Source of the DNA: a virus
Length of the DNA stretch: 34,080 bases
Virus record (IMG/VR): IMGVR_UViG_3300033553_000597
Coordinates: 1-34,080 of that record
Reading direction: 5' to 3' (one strand)
Part shown: in pieces, positions 1 through 8,384 of the stretch
How the letters are laid out: each line of letters opens with the position of its first letter
How positions within the stretch are numbered: the first letter of the stretch is position 1
The notes under the pieces: model-generated
Told to the model about the DNA's origin: nothing
What the model saw: only the letters and a program-made list of their open reading frames with translations
Databases searched by the model: none
Made by a program: the position numbers and the translations under genes

Positions 1-1518
1 GACCGCCACCCCGGAGACGGCGCTGAAATAGCGGTAGGAGCCCGAGGAATTCTGGGTAAAGGGCAGATTGCCGCCGTAAATGACCTCCTCCGGCGTCCCG
101 GCATCCTCGGCCGTGGTATGGGTATGCTCCGGATTATAGGTGGAGACCGCCGTATTGACGATGGATTGGACGTTGGGCTGGGTGAAATTATGGACATGTT
201 CGCCGCCGATGGCATGGCTGTGACCATGGTCGAGATCGACATCAGCGACCAGATCAATCTGATCGGCTGGGTTGGGCCGTGACAACCAGCCGATAGCGCC
301 GAGGCCGGAAACGGAGACCTGGACCCGGTCGCTGGTGAAATTGCCGGATTCCCAATGCTCGACGGCCAGATAGGCCTTCATGATCTGGCCGCGGTCGGGG
401 TTGACTGTGTACTGGCCCAGGGCCAGCACGTTGTTGCCCTGTTTGATCACGGCAGCGGTGGCCAGATCAGCGGCATCATAGGCCATGGCCGGCTGCAGGG
501 CGGTGTTGCCGGTGACGACGCCGTCAAACTGCATCTGCAGAAAGCGGGTGGCCTCGCCGTATTTTTTGACCCAGGGCGCTTCCGAGAAAATAATGCGGGC
601 CGGATCAAGATCAGGCCGCACCGTATAGATACCGGCCGGGGCCGGATAGCCGGCGATTTTGGGCGGAGCTATAGCAGCTACCGGCCCGGCGCAGAGCAGG
701 AATGTATGATCGGTAATGACCTGGACGATGGCCCGCTGGTCGAGATGCTCGACGGCGGTACTCAGATAGCCGCGCTGGATGACGGTTAGAGTCGAGGCGG
801 TTCGGCCGGAGTAGCGGATCTTCTCCTCATCGATCAGCACCGTGCCGACCGAGGGCAAGGCCAGGGCATTCAGATCTTCATAGACGCTCAAGATCATGGT
901 CCCGGCTAGGATCGAGCCCTTGAGGGTCAAGGTCCGGCTGGTCTTGGCCTTGAGGCCGGGGATGGGTCCGGGCGAACCGAAGGCCAGGGGAATGCCGCGG
1001 CCGACCGCCTCATCAGCGGCATAAGGCCAGGCCTCACGGGTCAGCAGGTCACCACAGGGCTGGTCATAACGAATGGCCAGCGACACCAGATCGAGATTCA
1101 ACAGGCGGCTGGCCTCATCAAAGGCGATAGGATCGGACACTACGAAACGATCGAGCAGGACCTTGGCGCTATCAGCCAGGCCGATAAACCATTGGTATAG
1201 CTCGACCTCGACGTTTTCGGGATCCTCACTCAAAAAATAATCAGAGAAAGGGGCAGCCCCGCCGTTCCATAAAGTGATACTCATCTGCCGGATCTCGCCG
1301 GCATCAAGGGTGGCGGCATCACCGGCCGTATCGGCCAGCATGCCCCAGTCGACTACCAGCGGCTGGTAAGTCTGGGCCAGGCCGTCGGCTGGACCAAGGG
1401 CCTGATCGGAAAGGTAGACCGGCCCGGCCGTAGGAAATTTGAAGACCAGCAGCTGCCGCGGCCGCCGGAAAGCGGCGTCCTTAGCGGCGATAAAAGGGGC
1501 GGTCAGATCGGTTCTCAA
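1..1518 (-). CDS. Distal tail protein, 3' end beyond window
   Basis: Reading frame open for 506 codons without a stop and running off the window edge, so the C-terminus is missing. The likely start is TTG at 1518, overlapping the upstream stop as TTGA. A strong GGAGGTGAT site ends 3 bases before it, and the first ATG in frame lies far inside. The product begins RTDLTAPFIAAKDAAFRRPR and is rich in beta-type segments; near the end is a histidine-rich stretch (VDLDHGHSHAIGGEHVHNF). Position after the tape measure and a short distal tail protein suggests a tail hub, tip or fibre-base protein of a long non-contractile tail. I do not recognise a named domain with certainty; the role is inferred from gene order. 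Confidence 0.75.
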   Translation of the reverse strand, partial: MRTDLTAPFIAAKDAAFRRPRQLLVFKFPTAGPVYLSDQALGPADGLAQTYQPLVVDWGMLADTAGDAATLDAGEIRQMSITLWNGGAAPFSDYFLSEDPENVEVELYQWFIGLADSAKVLLDRFVVSDPIAFDEASRLLNLDLVSLAIRYDQPCGDLLTREAWPYAADEAVGRGIPLAFGSPGPIPGLKAKTSRTLTLKGSILAGTMILSVYEDLNALALPSVGTVLIDEEKIRYSGRTASTLTVIQRGYLSTAVEHLDQRAIVQVITDHTFLLCAGPVAAIAPPKIAGYPAPAGIYTVRPDLDPARIIFSEAPWVKKYGEATRFLQMQFDGVVTGNTALQPAMAYDAADLATAAVIKQGNNVLALGQYTVNPDRGQIMKAYLAVEHWESGNFTSDRVQVSVSGLGAIGWLSRPNPADQIDLVADVDLDHGHSHAIGGEHVHNFTQPNVQSIVNTAVSTYNPEHTHTTAEDAGTPEEVIYGGNLPFTQNSSGSYRYFSAVSGVAV

Positions 1519-1883
1519 CCGATCACCTCCAGGAGCAGCTCACCGCTAAAACGCTGATAAGAGGTCTGCAGGAAATTGAGCTTGGTAGTCAGCATTTTGA
1601 CAGTGTAGGCCGTGCCCTCTTCGTTATAATAAGTAAAATTGTTCTGGGCACCGTTGGCGATGCTATCATGCCAAGTGACTAGAGCCTGATAATCGGCCTG
1701 CGGCAGGGATTTAAAGACGATCGGGAAGCTGCGGACGGTGACGCCCAACTCCTCGACCTGCAGGGTGCCGGCGGCGGTGCGGTCGATGACCTGCATCTTT
1801 TCGATGGGCTTGGACACCGGATACTGGATGCCTTTGGCAAAGGTCAGGCTGTTAGCCCCTAATTCAAAGCGGATGGCTGGCAT
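1515..1883 (-). CDS. Distal minor tail protein, 122 aa
   Basis: Small beta-rich protein directly after the tape measure gene, whose stop it overlaps as TAATG. The middle (about residues 50-95) reads like the conserved part of small distal tail proteins, with a phrase FKSLPQADYQALVTWHDS followed by an aromatic-rich NNFTYYNEEGTAY turn. In long-tailed siphophages this slot holds the protein that joins the tape measure and tube to the tail tip. No catalytic motif is seen. The assignment rests on position and size, and the exact family (DUF2460-like or lambda gpM-like) is not settled. Confidence 0.7.
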   Translation of the reverse strand: MPAIRFELGANSLTFAKGIQYPVSKPIEKMQVIDRTAAGTLQVEELGVTVRSFPIVFKSLPQADYQALVTWHDSIANGAQNNFTYYNEEGTAYTVKMLTTKLNFLQTSYQRFSGELLLEVIG

Positions 1884-3832
1884 TATTTCCGGGCCTCCAG
1901 GCGTTTCTGCTCGCTGACGATAGCAATGACATCAGAGCGCGACAGCTGCTGATTGATGTTGTTATTGATGATTGTAGTGACCGTTTTGCCGCCGCTGCGC
2001 GATTTGGCGTTGCCGTCACGGCCGGTCTGGCTGTCGGCGGCGATCTGATAGCTGTCATACATGCCGCCGTCCCAGTCGACCGAGTCGGAAGGAGCACCAG
2101 CAGGTTTGCCCTGGTTGACCTGGGCATCAACCGTCGAGGCGGTAGTTGCCAGTTCCCGAAAGCGCTCAATTAAAGTGCCGATGGTGTTTTCAAAGCCGGA
2201 GCCGTCCAGGTTGGCATGAATGGTAAAGGAGCTGCCGTCAAGGCCTTTAATCTTAAGCCCGGTCTCGTCAAGAGCATCAGTGACCATAGTGTGTTGTTCG
2301 GTGATGTTTTCGACCAGGCTCCGGTAATTGCCCTGCATCCGGTCCATGGCGGCAGAGGCGGAAGTGGCCCCCCGGTCTGCGGCCTCGGCTTCCAGTTTGC
2401 CGATTTCGTCATAAAGCCAGTTCTCAATCCCGACGATTTCGCCGCCTGAGGCCTTCCAGCGCGCCGCCTTCTCCACCAGCTTTTGTGATTCGGCGGCATA
2501 ATGCTGATCCGCCATGGTGCCGGTCTCTTTAAACATCTCCTCCTGGGCGGCGGCGATCTTTTCAGCTTTGTCCTTCTCATCGGCGACGATCTTTTCCGCC
2601 AGCTTGGTCTGCTCCGCTGTCAGCTTGACACGGGCGGCCAGCTCTTTTTCTACTTCTTCATTGTGTTTTTTTTGGTCCTCCGTTAATCCGCCAATGCCAG
2701 CTTTTTCTTTCTGCATTTCGGCATTGATCCGCTTTTGAAATTCGAGCTGATCTTTCGCCTCCCGGTTAAGCTGGGCAAAGGATTGATTCTTTCCCTCGGC
2801 ATTATTTTTCTTCAGCCAGGCATTCGTTTCGGCGGCGGTCATATTCATGTAATCCCAAAATTCAAGATTACCTTCAGTTACCGCCTGCCAACCGGCCCAT
2901 TCTATGGCGATATCTTTGATTACTTCAACCAGCCCCGAAGCCCCTTCCGTTATGGAAGTAAAAAGATTGCCCAGAGTGTCTTTATTCTGGTCGAGGGTTG
3001 TCGCCATTTCGGCAATGGCCTGGGCTACGCCACTGGTGCCGTCGCTGGCCTTATTGGCCTCATTAATCACTTTACCAAAAGAATTTTCGACCATGGTCAT
3101 GGCCCGGCCGATGGTGATCGGCATTTTATCAAAGGCCTCATCGATCTCAGTGGCCATCTTTGGAAAAGCCGACCGCAGGACATCAGACGTCAGCTTGCCT
3201 TCTCTGGACATTGCGCGCAGCCCGGCGATATCGGTATCCAGGGCCTTGGCTAATTGGGATCCGAAATAGGAGTTAGACTCCATCATAGCCCGGAATTCTT
3301 CGCCCTGGAGAACCCCTGAGCCCATAGCCTGGGAAAATTGCAGCAGGAAGCTCGATTGCTCAGCAGTGGACGCCCCTGACACGATCAGCGATTTATTGAC
3401 CAGCTCATTGATGGCCAGCAGTTCTTCCGAGGAGGCATGGACCGATTCCATCGCCAGCCCCAGCTTGGCCACCACGGCGGCGTTGGTGCCGTAGGCCGTG
3501 CCGGTCTCCTGAGAGATCCGAAACAGCTCGCCCTGGACTGCGGCCAATTCGCCGGACGACTCAGTAATCAAACCCAGCCGGGAGTCAAGCAGGGTATAGC
3601 TGTCCGCCAGCATCAGCACATCTTTTACAGCCTGTACTGAGAAATAAGCGGAAATTGCCGGACCAAGGGCGGCAGCCATGCGCTGCCAGCCAGCCGTCAG
3701 GTTGGCAGCAGATCTGGTCCCGGCCTGCTCCACCCGTTTAAAGTTGGCCTCCGATTCCCCGGCAAACTGCTTGATGCGGGCGGTTCCCTTATCGTCCACA
3801 AACAGCTCGATGACTACCCTGTTATTGCTCAT
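1883..3832 (-). CDS. Tail tape measure protein, 649 aa
   Basis: Longest gene of the tail module. It sets tail length and is carried inside the tail tube. Residues about 60-260 match the conserved tape-measure N-terminal domain: an Ala/Ser-rich helical block with the phrase GVLQGEEFRAMMESN and a following GLRAMSREGKLTSDVL. Residues about 340-470 are charged, Lys/Glu/Ala-rich and likely coiled coil. It starts by ATGA overlap with the preceding chaperone gene and ends by TAATG overlap with the next tail gene, so it is translationally coupled on both sides. At 649 residues it is at the short end for tape measures, suggesting a modest tail length (inference). Confidence 0.92.
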   Translation of the reverse strand: MSNNRVVIELFVDDKGTARIKQFAGESEANFKRVEQAGTRSAANLTAGWQRMAAALGPAISAYFSVQAVKDVLMLADSYTLLDSRLGLITESSGELAAVQGELFRISQETGTAYGTNAAVVAKLGLAMESVHASSEELLAINELVNKSLIVSGASTAEQSSFLLQFSQAMGSGVLQGEEFRAMMESNSYFGSQLAKALDTDIAGLRAMSREGKLTSDVLRSAFPKMATEIDEAFDKMPITIGRAMTMVENSFGKVINEANKASDGTSGVAQAIAEMATTLDQNKDTLGNLFTSITEGASGLVEVIKDIAIEWAGWQAVTEGNLEFWDYMNMTAAETNAWLKKNNAEGKNQSFAQLNREAKDQLEFQKRINAEMQKEKAGIGGLTEDQKKHNEEVEKELAARVKLTAEQTKLAEKIVADEKDKAEKIAAAQEEMFKETGTMADQHYAAESQKLVEKAARWKASGGEIVGIENWLYDEIGKLEAEAADRGATSASAAMDRMQGNYRSLVENITEQHTMVTDALDETGLKIKGLDGSSFTIHANLDGSGFENTIGTLIERFRELATTASTVDAQVNQGKPAGAPSDSVDWDGGMYDSYQIAADSQTGRDGNAKSRSGGKTVTTIINNNINQQLSRSDVIAIVSEQKRLEARK

Positions 3833-4158
3833 ATGTCGGCGGGCCGCTGGTTCTTCTGGGTTTTTATTTCCCGATGGATGGCGGGCAGGACCCTGCGCAT
3901 CAGCCGGTGTTTGGTTTTGGGTATTTCCAGGTCGTTTAAAGCGGTTTTAACAGCTGTGTAATCAAGCTCGCCCCAGGAGCAGACCCTTTCATAAAGAGCC
4001 ATGGCCTGCTGCACGTCGCTATCCCAGTTAGCCACCGGGCAGGCCTCGGACCCTCCGGCCCCGGCACAATCCGGCTCGATCTCATCTGTTTTTAAATTAT
4101 CAGCGCACTGGCGGCAGTTGATGCCCGGAAAATCCAAGCAAAAACGAACCGCCGTCAT
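3829..4158 (-). CDS. Tail assembly chaperone, second frame (T-like), 109 aa
   Basis: Lies between the chaperone first-frame gene and the tape measure, the slot of lambda T. It has an ATG overlapping the upstream TAA (TAATG). The -1 frame entered from the slippery heptamer just upstream also leads directly into this frame, so it is probably made mainly as the C-terminal part of a fusion. The N-terminal part has four cysteines (C7, C15, C18, C31) followed by C40, in the pattern CxxxxxxxCxxC, which may bind a metal. The C-terminal part is helical and basic. Independent reinitiation at its ATG is the alternative. Confidence 0.75.
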   Translation of the reverse strand: MTAVRFCLDFPGINCRQCADNLKTDEIEPDCAGAGGSEACPVANWDSDVQQAMALYERVCSWGELDYTAVKTALNDLEIPKTKHRLMRRVLPAIHREIKTQKNQRPADI

Positions 4159-4652
4159 TACTTTTTTGCAGCTTCCGCCTCCCGTTCGGCATTAAAACGC
4201 TCAACATCGAGACAAACCCGGTTGGTCCAGATGGCAAAAGCCGGAGACCAGCGGGTCAGCAGCAGCTTGGCCTCATCGTCGCAGCCGATCTCCCCCTTAT
4301 ACTGCAGCAGCTGTTCGGTGATCTGCAGCAGCACCAGGCGGCGCAGGACTTCCACCGTCAGGCCGGACCAATCCACCACTACCCAGGGTAAAAACAGTTG
4401 CAGGTACCTTTCGTGGTTCAGGGTTTGGCGCTTGGTTATAGTGGCCAGATCCCAGCTTGGTTCAGTGGCGGCCTCTATAAATTCCGCCTGGCGTCGGCCT
4501 AAAGGCCGGACCAGGACCTTGAAGTTACCGGGTCCGGGATAGGCCACCCAGATCGCAGCCTGATCCTCACTGGTGTCTATGATGGCAGCGAGGGTTAAAG
4601 GCCCGTCTATTCCTGGCCGGTAAGGCGGGGCGTCAAATTTGCTGCTTACCAT
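4158..4652 (-). CDS. Tail assembly chaperone, first frame (G-like), 164 aa
   Basis: A protein of about 160 residues between the tail tube and tape measure genes, the position of lambda gpG. Such chaperones coat the tape measure during tail assembly and are absent from the virion. The last codons read GAA GCT GCA AAA AAG TAA, so the A AAA AAG slippery heptamer sits immediately before the stop. Residues about 20-60 form a beta-rich region (AAIWVAYPGPGNFKVLV) and residues about 80-150 are helical. No similarity to a named family is claimed; order, size and frameshift signal carry the call. Confidence 0.75.
   Translation of the reverse strand: MVSSKFDAPPYRPGIDGPLTLAAIIDTSEDQAAIWVAYPGPGNFKVLVRPLGRRQAEFIEAATEPSWDLATITKRQTLNHERYLQLFLPWVVVDWSGLTVEVLRRLVLLQITEQLLQYKGEIGCDDEAKLLLTRWSPAFAIWTNRVCLDVERFNAEREAEAAKK
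4161..4167 (-). promoter_or_regulatory. Programmed -1 frameshift site, A AAA AAG
   Basis: Read on the minus strand the zero frame is gcA AAA AAG followed at once by TAA. Slippage by one base gives next codons GTA ATG ACG GCG, exactly the frame of the downstream 109-residue protein. The product would be a 274-residue fusion of the 164-aa protein, one valine and the 109-aa protein. Tail chaperone pairs of siphophages commonly use such a signal. A AAA AAG is among the most efficient -1 heptamers known in Escherichia coli. Confidence 0.72.
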
Positions 4653-4657
4653 AGTGT

Positions 4658-4915
4658 TTACTCCGCAAGCGTAATATCAACGAAATATTCTTTACCTACG
4701 ATAAACTCTTTATCAGCATGCAGGCCTACCTTGAGCTCGCCGCAGGGGGTTGACAAAAAAAACTTTTTGTTTTCCTCGCTTTGACCAGTGACCACATTCA
4801 AAGAGGCTGTAAAAACCGGTTTCAAGCCGCTGGTGTTGGTCTCTGGGTCACGGACATACTGCAGTGTTTCGTTGATACCATTGCATAGGAATTTGCATCT
4901 AATTGTTTTGGGCAT
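4658..4915 (-). CDS. Small phage tail-module protein, 85 aa
   Basis: Unrecognised small protein between the tail tube gene and the chaperone pair. It starts at ATG with an AAGGAAAA site about 6 bases upstream and ends 5 bases before the next gene. The sequence alternates polar and hydrophobic residues (TASLNVVTGQSEENKKFFLST, then ELKVGLHADKEFIVGKEYFVDITLAE). This suggests a small all-beta fold such as an OB-like or Ig-like domain. A role in tail tube or terminator assembly is possible from context only. Confidence 0.7.
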   Translation of the reverse strand: MPKTIRCKFLCNGINETLQYVRDPETNTSGLKPVFTASLNVVTGQSEENKKFFLSTPCGELKVGLHADKEFIVGKEYFVDITLAE

Positions 4916-4953
4916 AGTTATTTTTCCTTTACAGGTTGCAGTTGAGCCTAAAA

Positions 4954-6000
4954 TCAGGCGAGCGGATCAGTGGTTCTTTTGTTGACCACGTCGATCTTCA
5001 TTGGCGTAGTCAGGGCAGCCATGCCCAGGGGTGCGGCAGAGGCGCCATAAAAGCGGCATTGCATCGACATTGGAATTTTACCGGGCCCGGACATCGGGGC
5101 ATCTGGAGCGACTACTTTCACGTGCGGCGCTGAAACCCTAAACAAATAGCGGTTAGTTGCTTCAATAGTCGCACCCAGAAAGGTCATATCAAATTTTTTG
5201 GGGGTGAATGCTTCCCAGTCGCTAAAAAAAGCGTTGTTAGCGGCATTGTAGCGCGGGAACTTGAGCATCAGGCCAGCGAGTGGAAAGCCATTGTCAGCTG
5301 GTTCAGCTCTACCATCCTGGCCGGCTACCGCCTCGGTATCCATCGGCCGGGAAAAGGTCAGCTCAAAAGCGGATGGATAAATTTTATCCGCATCACTTAG
5401 AGCAATCGCGGACTGATCGTTCATCCTGAATACAGAATCTTTGTTCATGATGATTCTATTTTTGGTGTCCGGGATCGTCACCGTTGCCATAGTTGTTACG
5501 TCATTGACCTCTGAATCCCGGTCCAGTTTATCGCAGATAAGCCCGAATGAGATTTTGAGAGGTTTATTCATTTCGCCGCTGATCTTAAACTCGTGAATTT
5601 TTACACTCGGATATTCCCAAATAGCGGAGGTTAATTTTTTGATAGCCGCAGTGGCAAACAGGCCATCAACTTTAGATGCCAGCGTATAGCTATTGGCGTA
5701 CGCGGCAGTCAAAGCCACCCTGGTTGGTGCTCCAGCCACGCCCATTAGCAAAGCCAAGACCAGGTCAAATCCTTCATAGCGCATATAGGCATCCCACGGC
5801 CCGTCCGCGGTCTGCTCTCCGGCATCAGAATCATGGATAAAGGCTTGACCAGCTGAGTCGTCATCTTCGGGTTTAATGTCAGTTTTGATGCCGTCGGTCA
5901 GGATCAGCAATCCGTCACCAGGCCCACACTCCACCGGCGTATGCCAGGTTTCGCCCTTGGCGAGGGCGACGATAATTTCTCTGCCGGTGATTTCATCCAT
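4954..6000 (-). CDS. Major tail tube protein, 348 aa
   Basis: The only large structural gene between the head-tail connectors (gp36/gp37) and the tape-measure chaperones, so it is the best candidate for the tail tube subunit. Residues about 70-330 are beta-rich with a repeated style of segments (YPSVKIHEFKISGEMNKPLKISF; YPSAFELTFSRPMDT), fitting the tube fold shared by siphophage tube proteins. Myoviral Mu would have a sheath gene followed by a separate tube gene; neither arrangement is present. The upstream GAGGAAATAAATC gives a clear ribosome site for the ATG. There is a single tube gene and no duplicate. Confidence 0.75.
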   Translation of the reverse strand: MDEITGREIIVALAKGETWHTPVECGPGDGLLILTDGIKTDIKPEDDDSAGQAFIHDSDAGEQTADGPWDAYMRYEGFDLVLALLMGVAGAPTRVALTAAYANSYTLASKVDGLFATAAIKKLTSAIWEYPSVKIHEFKISGEMNKPLKISFGLICDKLDRDSEVNDVTTMATVTIPDTKNRIIMNKDSVFRMNDQSAIALSDADKIYPSAFELTFSRPMDTEAVAGQDGRAEPADNGFPLAGLMLKFPRYNAANNAFFSDWEAFTPKKFDMTFLGATIEATNRYLFRVSAPHVKVVAPDAPMSGPGKIPMSMQCRFYGASAAPLGMAALTTPMKIDVVNKRTTDPLA

Positions 6001-6003
6001 GAT

Positions 6004-6150
6004 TTATTTCCTCGTTTTAGTTTGGGTGTTAGATGGACCAGCCACGTCGGAACCAGCCCGAAAAGGACCGGCTGTTTCCGAAAGCGCGGCATAAGGGGCT
6101 GTAATTAAAACAGCCGCTTCTCCTGGCTGTTTTAAACAGTCCCTAATCAA
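6004..6150 (-). CDS. Possible 48-aa protein between gp37 and tail tube
   Basis: A frame of 49 codons fills the otherwise empty 142 bases between the gp37-like gene and the tail tube gene. It would start at TTG overlapping the upstream stop region and end at TAA just before the tube gene start. The peptide is alanine-, threonine- and serine-rich (LITAPYAALSETAGPFRAG). No ribosome site precedes the TTG, so it may be untranslated spacer. If made, translational coupling to the upstream gene is the likely route. Confidence 0.3.
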   Translation of the reverse strand: MIRDCLKQPGEAAVLITAPYAALSETAGPFRAGSDVAGPSNTQTKTRK

Positions 6151-6577
6151 ATTTTTCATAACGCATGACCACCGGCACCATGGTGATCACCAGGGTGCCG
6201 TCGGTCAGTAGTTCCGATTCGCCCTGGGAGATCGGCCGGGCAGTATCAGCCAGGCCGCCCAGGGTATTGTTGCGCAGTAGGGCTCTGATCGCCGCGGCCA
6301 CATCTAGAACCCCAGCCTTAAGGCCGTCACCCATGATCCCGGCTTCCGGCTTGAGCAGCTGGACATAAGCGGCCAGAGTAATGGTCTGCTCGACTTCATC
6401 CTGGTCATCGGCCTCAACACCGAAATTGCTCCGGCCGTCCTTGATGCCGATGGCCGGATAACCACCAGCGGACCGGATCAGCCGGATATCCTCGGTCACA
6501 TAGATATCCCGTTTGATAATGCCGCTGATATTAGCGGCCTGCAGCAGGAGCTTGATGGCGGCAATTTTCGCTTTCAT
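6143..6577 (-). CDS. Mu gp37-like head-tail protein (DUF1834), 144 aa
   Basis: Follows the gp36-like gene with an ATGA-type overlap, the same order as in Mu and FluMu. The sequence has an N-terminal helix (KAKIAAIKLLLQAA), a variable middle and a beta strand pair near the end (LTDGTLVITMVPVVMRYEKFD), which fits small tail-completion or tail-terminator proteins of the DUF1834 family. It probably closes the head-proximal end of the tail or joins it to the connector. The assignment is by family resemblance and synteny. Confidence 0.75.
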   Translation of the reverse strand: MKAKIAAIKLLLQAANISGIIKRDIYVTEDIRLIRSAGGYPAIGIKDGRSNFGVEADDQDEVEQTITLAAYVQLLKPEAGIMGDGLKAGVLDVAAAIRALLRNNTLGGLADTARPISQGESELLTDGTLVITMVPVVMRYEKFD

Positions 6578-6996
6578 AACCCGCTCATTTTCGCCCTAGT
6601 GAACAGTCGATCGCCGGTTACCACCATGCTGCTGCCCGTGGCGACGGCTGCAGCGGCGCTGTCATTGCCCAAGCTGATTTTGCCATCGGCAATACGCTCC
6701 AGGAAGCGGATGGTGTTATTGTACCGCAGCTGCCAATGCTCAGGCGGACCCTGCCGACGGGCATAGAGATTATAAATAGCGATATCAACCGCTTGCTTGG
6801 CGATTATGGCCGGTACCGGCGCGGCCAAGGGCAGGTCGTAGCGCGCCCCCAGATAGCCATCAATCTCAACATCAGCGGTTTCCAACGCCGCATCGGTGAC
6901 AGCGGTGTCGATTACACCGGCACCGCCGTCATCGGTGAGCTGGACCAGCAGATCAGTCGGCAACTGCTTTTTGAGATCGTCCAGGGTGGCGTACAT
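6574..6996 (-). CDS. Mu gp36-like protein (DUF1320), head-tail adaptor, 140 aa
   Basis: Opens with MYATLDDLKKQLP, typical of DUF1320 adaptor proteins, followed by an aspartate-rich region and a motif AALETADVEIDGYLGARYDLPL. That motif is the well-conserved heart of this family. Helical bundles of this kind attach below the portal as the first head-tail connector. The gene overlaps the upstream gp35-like stop and the downstream gp37-like start, keeping the Mu order 35-36-37. Confidence 0.9.
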   Translation of the reverse strand: MYATLDDLKKQLPTDLLVQLTDDGGAGVIDTAVTDAALETADVEIDGYLGARYDLPLAAPVPAIIAKQAVDIAIYNLYARRQGPPEHWQLRYNNTIRFLERIADGKISLGNDSAAAAVATGSSMVVTGDRLFTRAKMSGL

Positions 6997-7301
6997 TATT
7001 CAGCGGACTCCAGCTCTTTGCGTCGGGCCGCCATGGCCGCCAGCACTGTTTTACGGGTCTCGCCCTCGGCCATCTTGACCAGTTCAGCAAAGCCGGAGGT
7101 CTTGACCAGGGCGATGGTATCAGCGCTGTTTAGTGCCGGTTCGGCCGCTTTAACGATGTGTACCACCAGTTTCGGCTCAGCCCTCAGTTCGATCAGCTCA
7201 GCCTCAGTGAAATGATCATCAGGATATTCCGTGGGAGTGACGCTATGGGCAATGCCGCAGCGCCTGAAGTTTGCCTGTCTGGCTATAATTCTAATCGGCA
7301 T
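6996..7301 (-). CDS. Mu gp35-like / HI1506-like small protein, 101 aa
   Basis: Small protein between major head T and gp36, as in Mu and FluMu. N-terminus is basic with IIARQANFRRCGIAHSVTPTEYPDDHFTEAEL; the last 40 residues are Ala/Glu/Lys-rich (GFAELVKMAEGETRKTV). The FTEAELIELRAEPKLVV phrase is characteristic of the small gp35/HI1506 family. Function in the family is not established; a head-completion role follows from position. A clear AAGGAAAAAAATC precedes the ATG. Confidence 0.75.
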   Translation of the reverse strand: MPIRIIARQANFRRCGIAHSVTPTEYPDDHFTEAELIELRAEPKLVVHIVKAAEPALNSADTIALVKTSGFAELVKMAEGETRKTVLAAMAARRKELESAE

Positions 7302-7331
7302 GATTTTTTTCCTTATGTATCAGTAATTAAC

Positions 7332-7390
7332 GTCCCTCCGGAGAGGGACCTAAAAGCGGCCGTCCTCCCTCCCCACGTCGGGGGAGGGAG
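7332..7390 (-). terminator. Two perfect hairpins after the major head gene
   Basis: The gap between T and the gp35-like gene holds two perfect inverted repeats. One is 7365-7374 with 7381-7390 (ten GC-rich pairs, 6-base loop). The other is 7332-7338 with 7343-7349 (seven pairs, CGGA-type tetraloop). Neither is followed by a long U run on the minus strand. They more likely act as mRNA 3'-end stabilisers or partial terminators that keep capsid mRNA in excess than as full stops. Confidence 0.55.
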
Positions 7391-7402
7391 CAGGTCCGTG
7401 GT

Positions 7403-8323
7403 TTATGCCAGGCCGGTGCTGCCGTAAGACAGCTGCCACAGGGCATAGCCCCCGGCATACCGGGCCTCAGCCCCGAATTTAAACTTGCGGCTCATAAAGA
7501 CGGCCTCTGATTCCGCGGTCACCTGCTGAACAAATACCGGCTTCTTGCGCTCCTGGAGAATGAACGGCTTGATCGGCATATTGGTGCAGTGTAGGAACCA
7601 GGCTGTGGAGCTGGTCAGCCGGGGATTGACCAATAAAGTAGCCGTGCCCTTGAAAGGGTTGGGCGAATTATCGTTGAGTTTGTCAGCGGTCAGCAGCAGA
7701 TTGCCCATGGCTTCGAGCGCCGGTGGCACTTCCAAGACATTCGGCACCATGCCCAGCGGTCGGCCTTCGTCATCTTTAAAGCTCATAATGGCAGTCCGGG
7801 CCGCACCGTAAGAGGCCTGAGCTGCGACCAGCGTGGCGTTGGATAAAGCCTTGGTGCCCTTGTTGGACACGCTGACGCTACCTCCGTCGCCATCGCCCAC
7901 GGCATGATCAGTGTCATAAAAATACTGGCCGTCGTAACAGAGGCCGGTAAAGGCGCCGTTCTTGATATCGGCCATGATCTCATCCGGCAGCTGCTTGGCT
8001 GAAAAGCCGGCTGATTCCGCCTGCGGTCCGTAGATGCCTAGATTGTCATCTTCGATATCGTTGCGATCCACTTCGACCGTTGCTTCCCAGTCGTCATTGA
8101 CAATTGAATACTTAAAAGCGGCCAGGGCCTTGATCACCTTGTCGCCCATCCACTTCCGCATTTTGGGAAATGAGGACAGCCAGGCATAATCGTTTTGTTT
8201 ACTGGTAGACTGCACCAGCATGGCGGTCTGCTGCCACTGGGCGGGCGCGGCATCAAACGCCCGGTGGAACGTGGTTTTGATATTGGTAAAAACTGCGGCC
8301 AGGGTGGCTCCGTTGACTAACAT
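7403..8323 (-). CDS. T: Major capsid protein, Mu gpT family, 306 aa
   Basis: Major head subunit. Strong resemblance to Mu gpT along the whole length: the N-terminal AMLVQSTSKQNDYAWLSSFP, the central DRNDIEDDNLGIYGP followed by CYDGQYFYDTDH, and near the end IKPFILQERKKP and FKFGAEARYAGGYALWQ. The length matches the family (about 305). It forms the icosahedral shell around the I/Z scaffold. The gene is flanked by a decoration protein upstream and by hairpins downstream. Confidence 0.96.
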   Translation of the reverse strand: MLVNGATLAAVFTNIKTTFHRAFDAAPAQWQQTAMLVQSTSKQNDYAWLSSFPKMRKWMGDKVIKALAAFKYSIVNDDWEATVEVDRNDIEDDNLGIYGPQAESAGFSAKQLPDEIMADIKNGAFTGLCYDGQYFYDTDHAVGDGDGGSVSVSNKGTKALSNATLVAAQASYGAARTAIMSFKDDEGRPLGMVPNVLEVPPALEAMGNLLLTADKLNDNSPNPFKGTATLLVNPRLTSSTAWFLHCTNMPIKPFILQERKKPVFVQQVTAESEAVFMSRKFKFGAEARYAGGYALWQLSYGSTGLA

Positions 8324-8384
8324 ATTTCCCTCTCTATTTAATGGTTATGGTTAAACTGCCCTGCGTTATCCGGCCGTTCTTTAC

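Noticed and set aside
1864-2580. Second minus-strand frames inside the tape measure gene
   Set aside because: Out of frame with the well-matched tape measure; Arg/Pro/Ser-rich shadow sequence.
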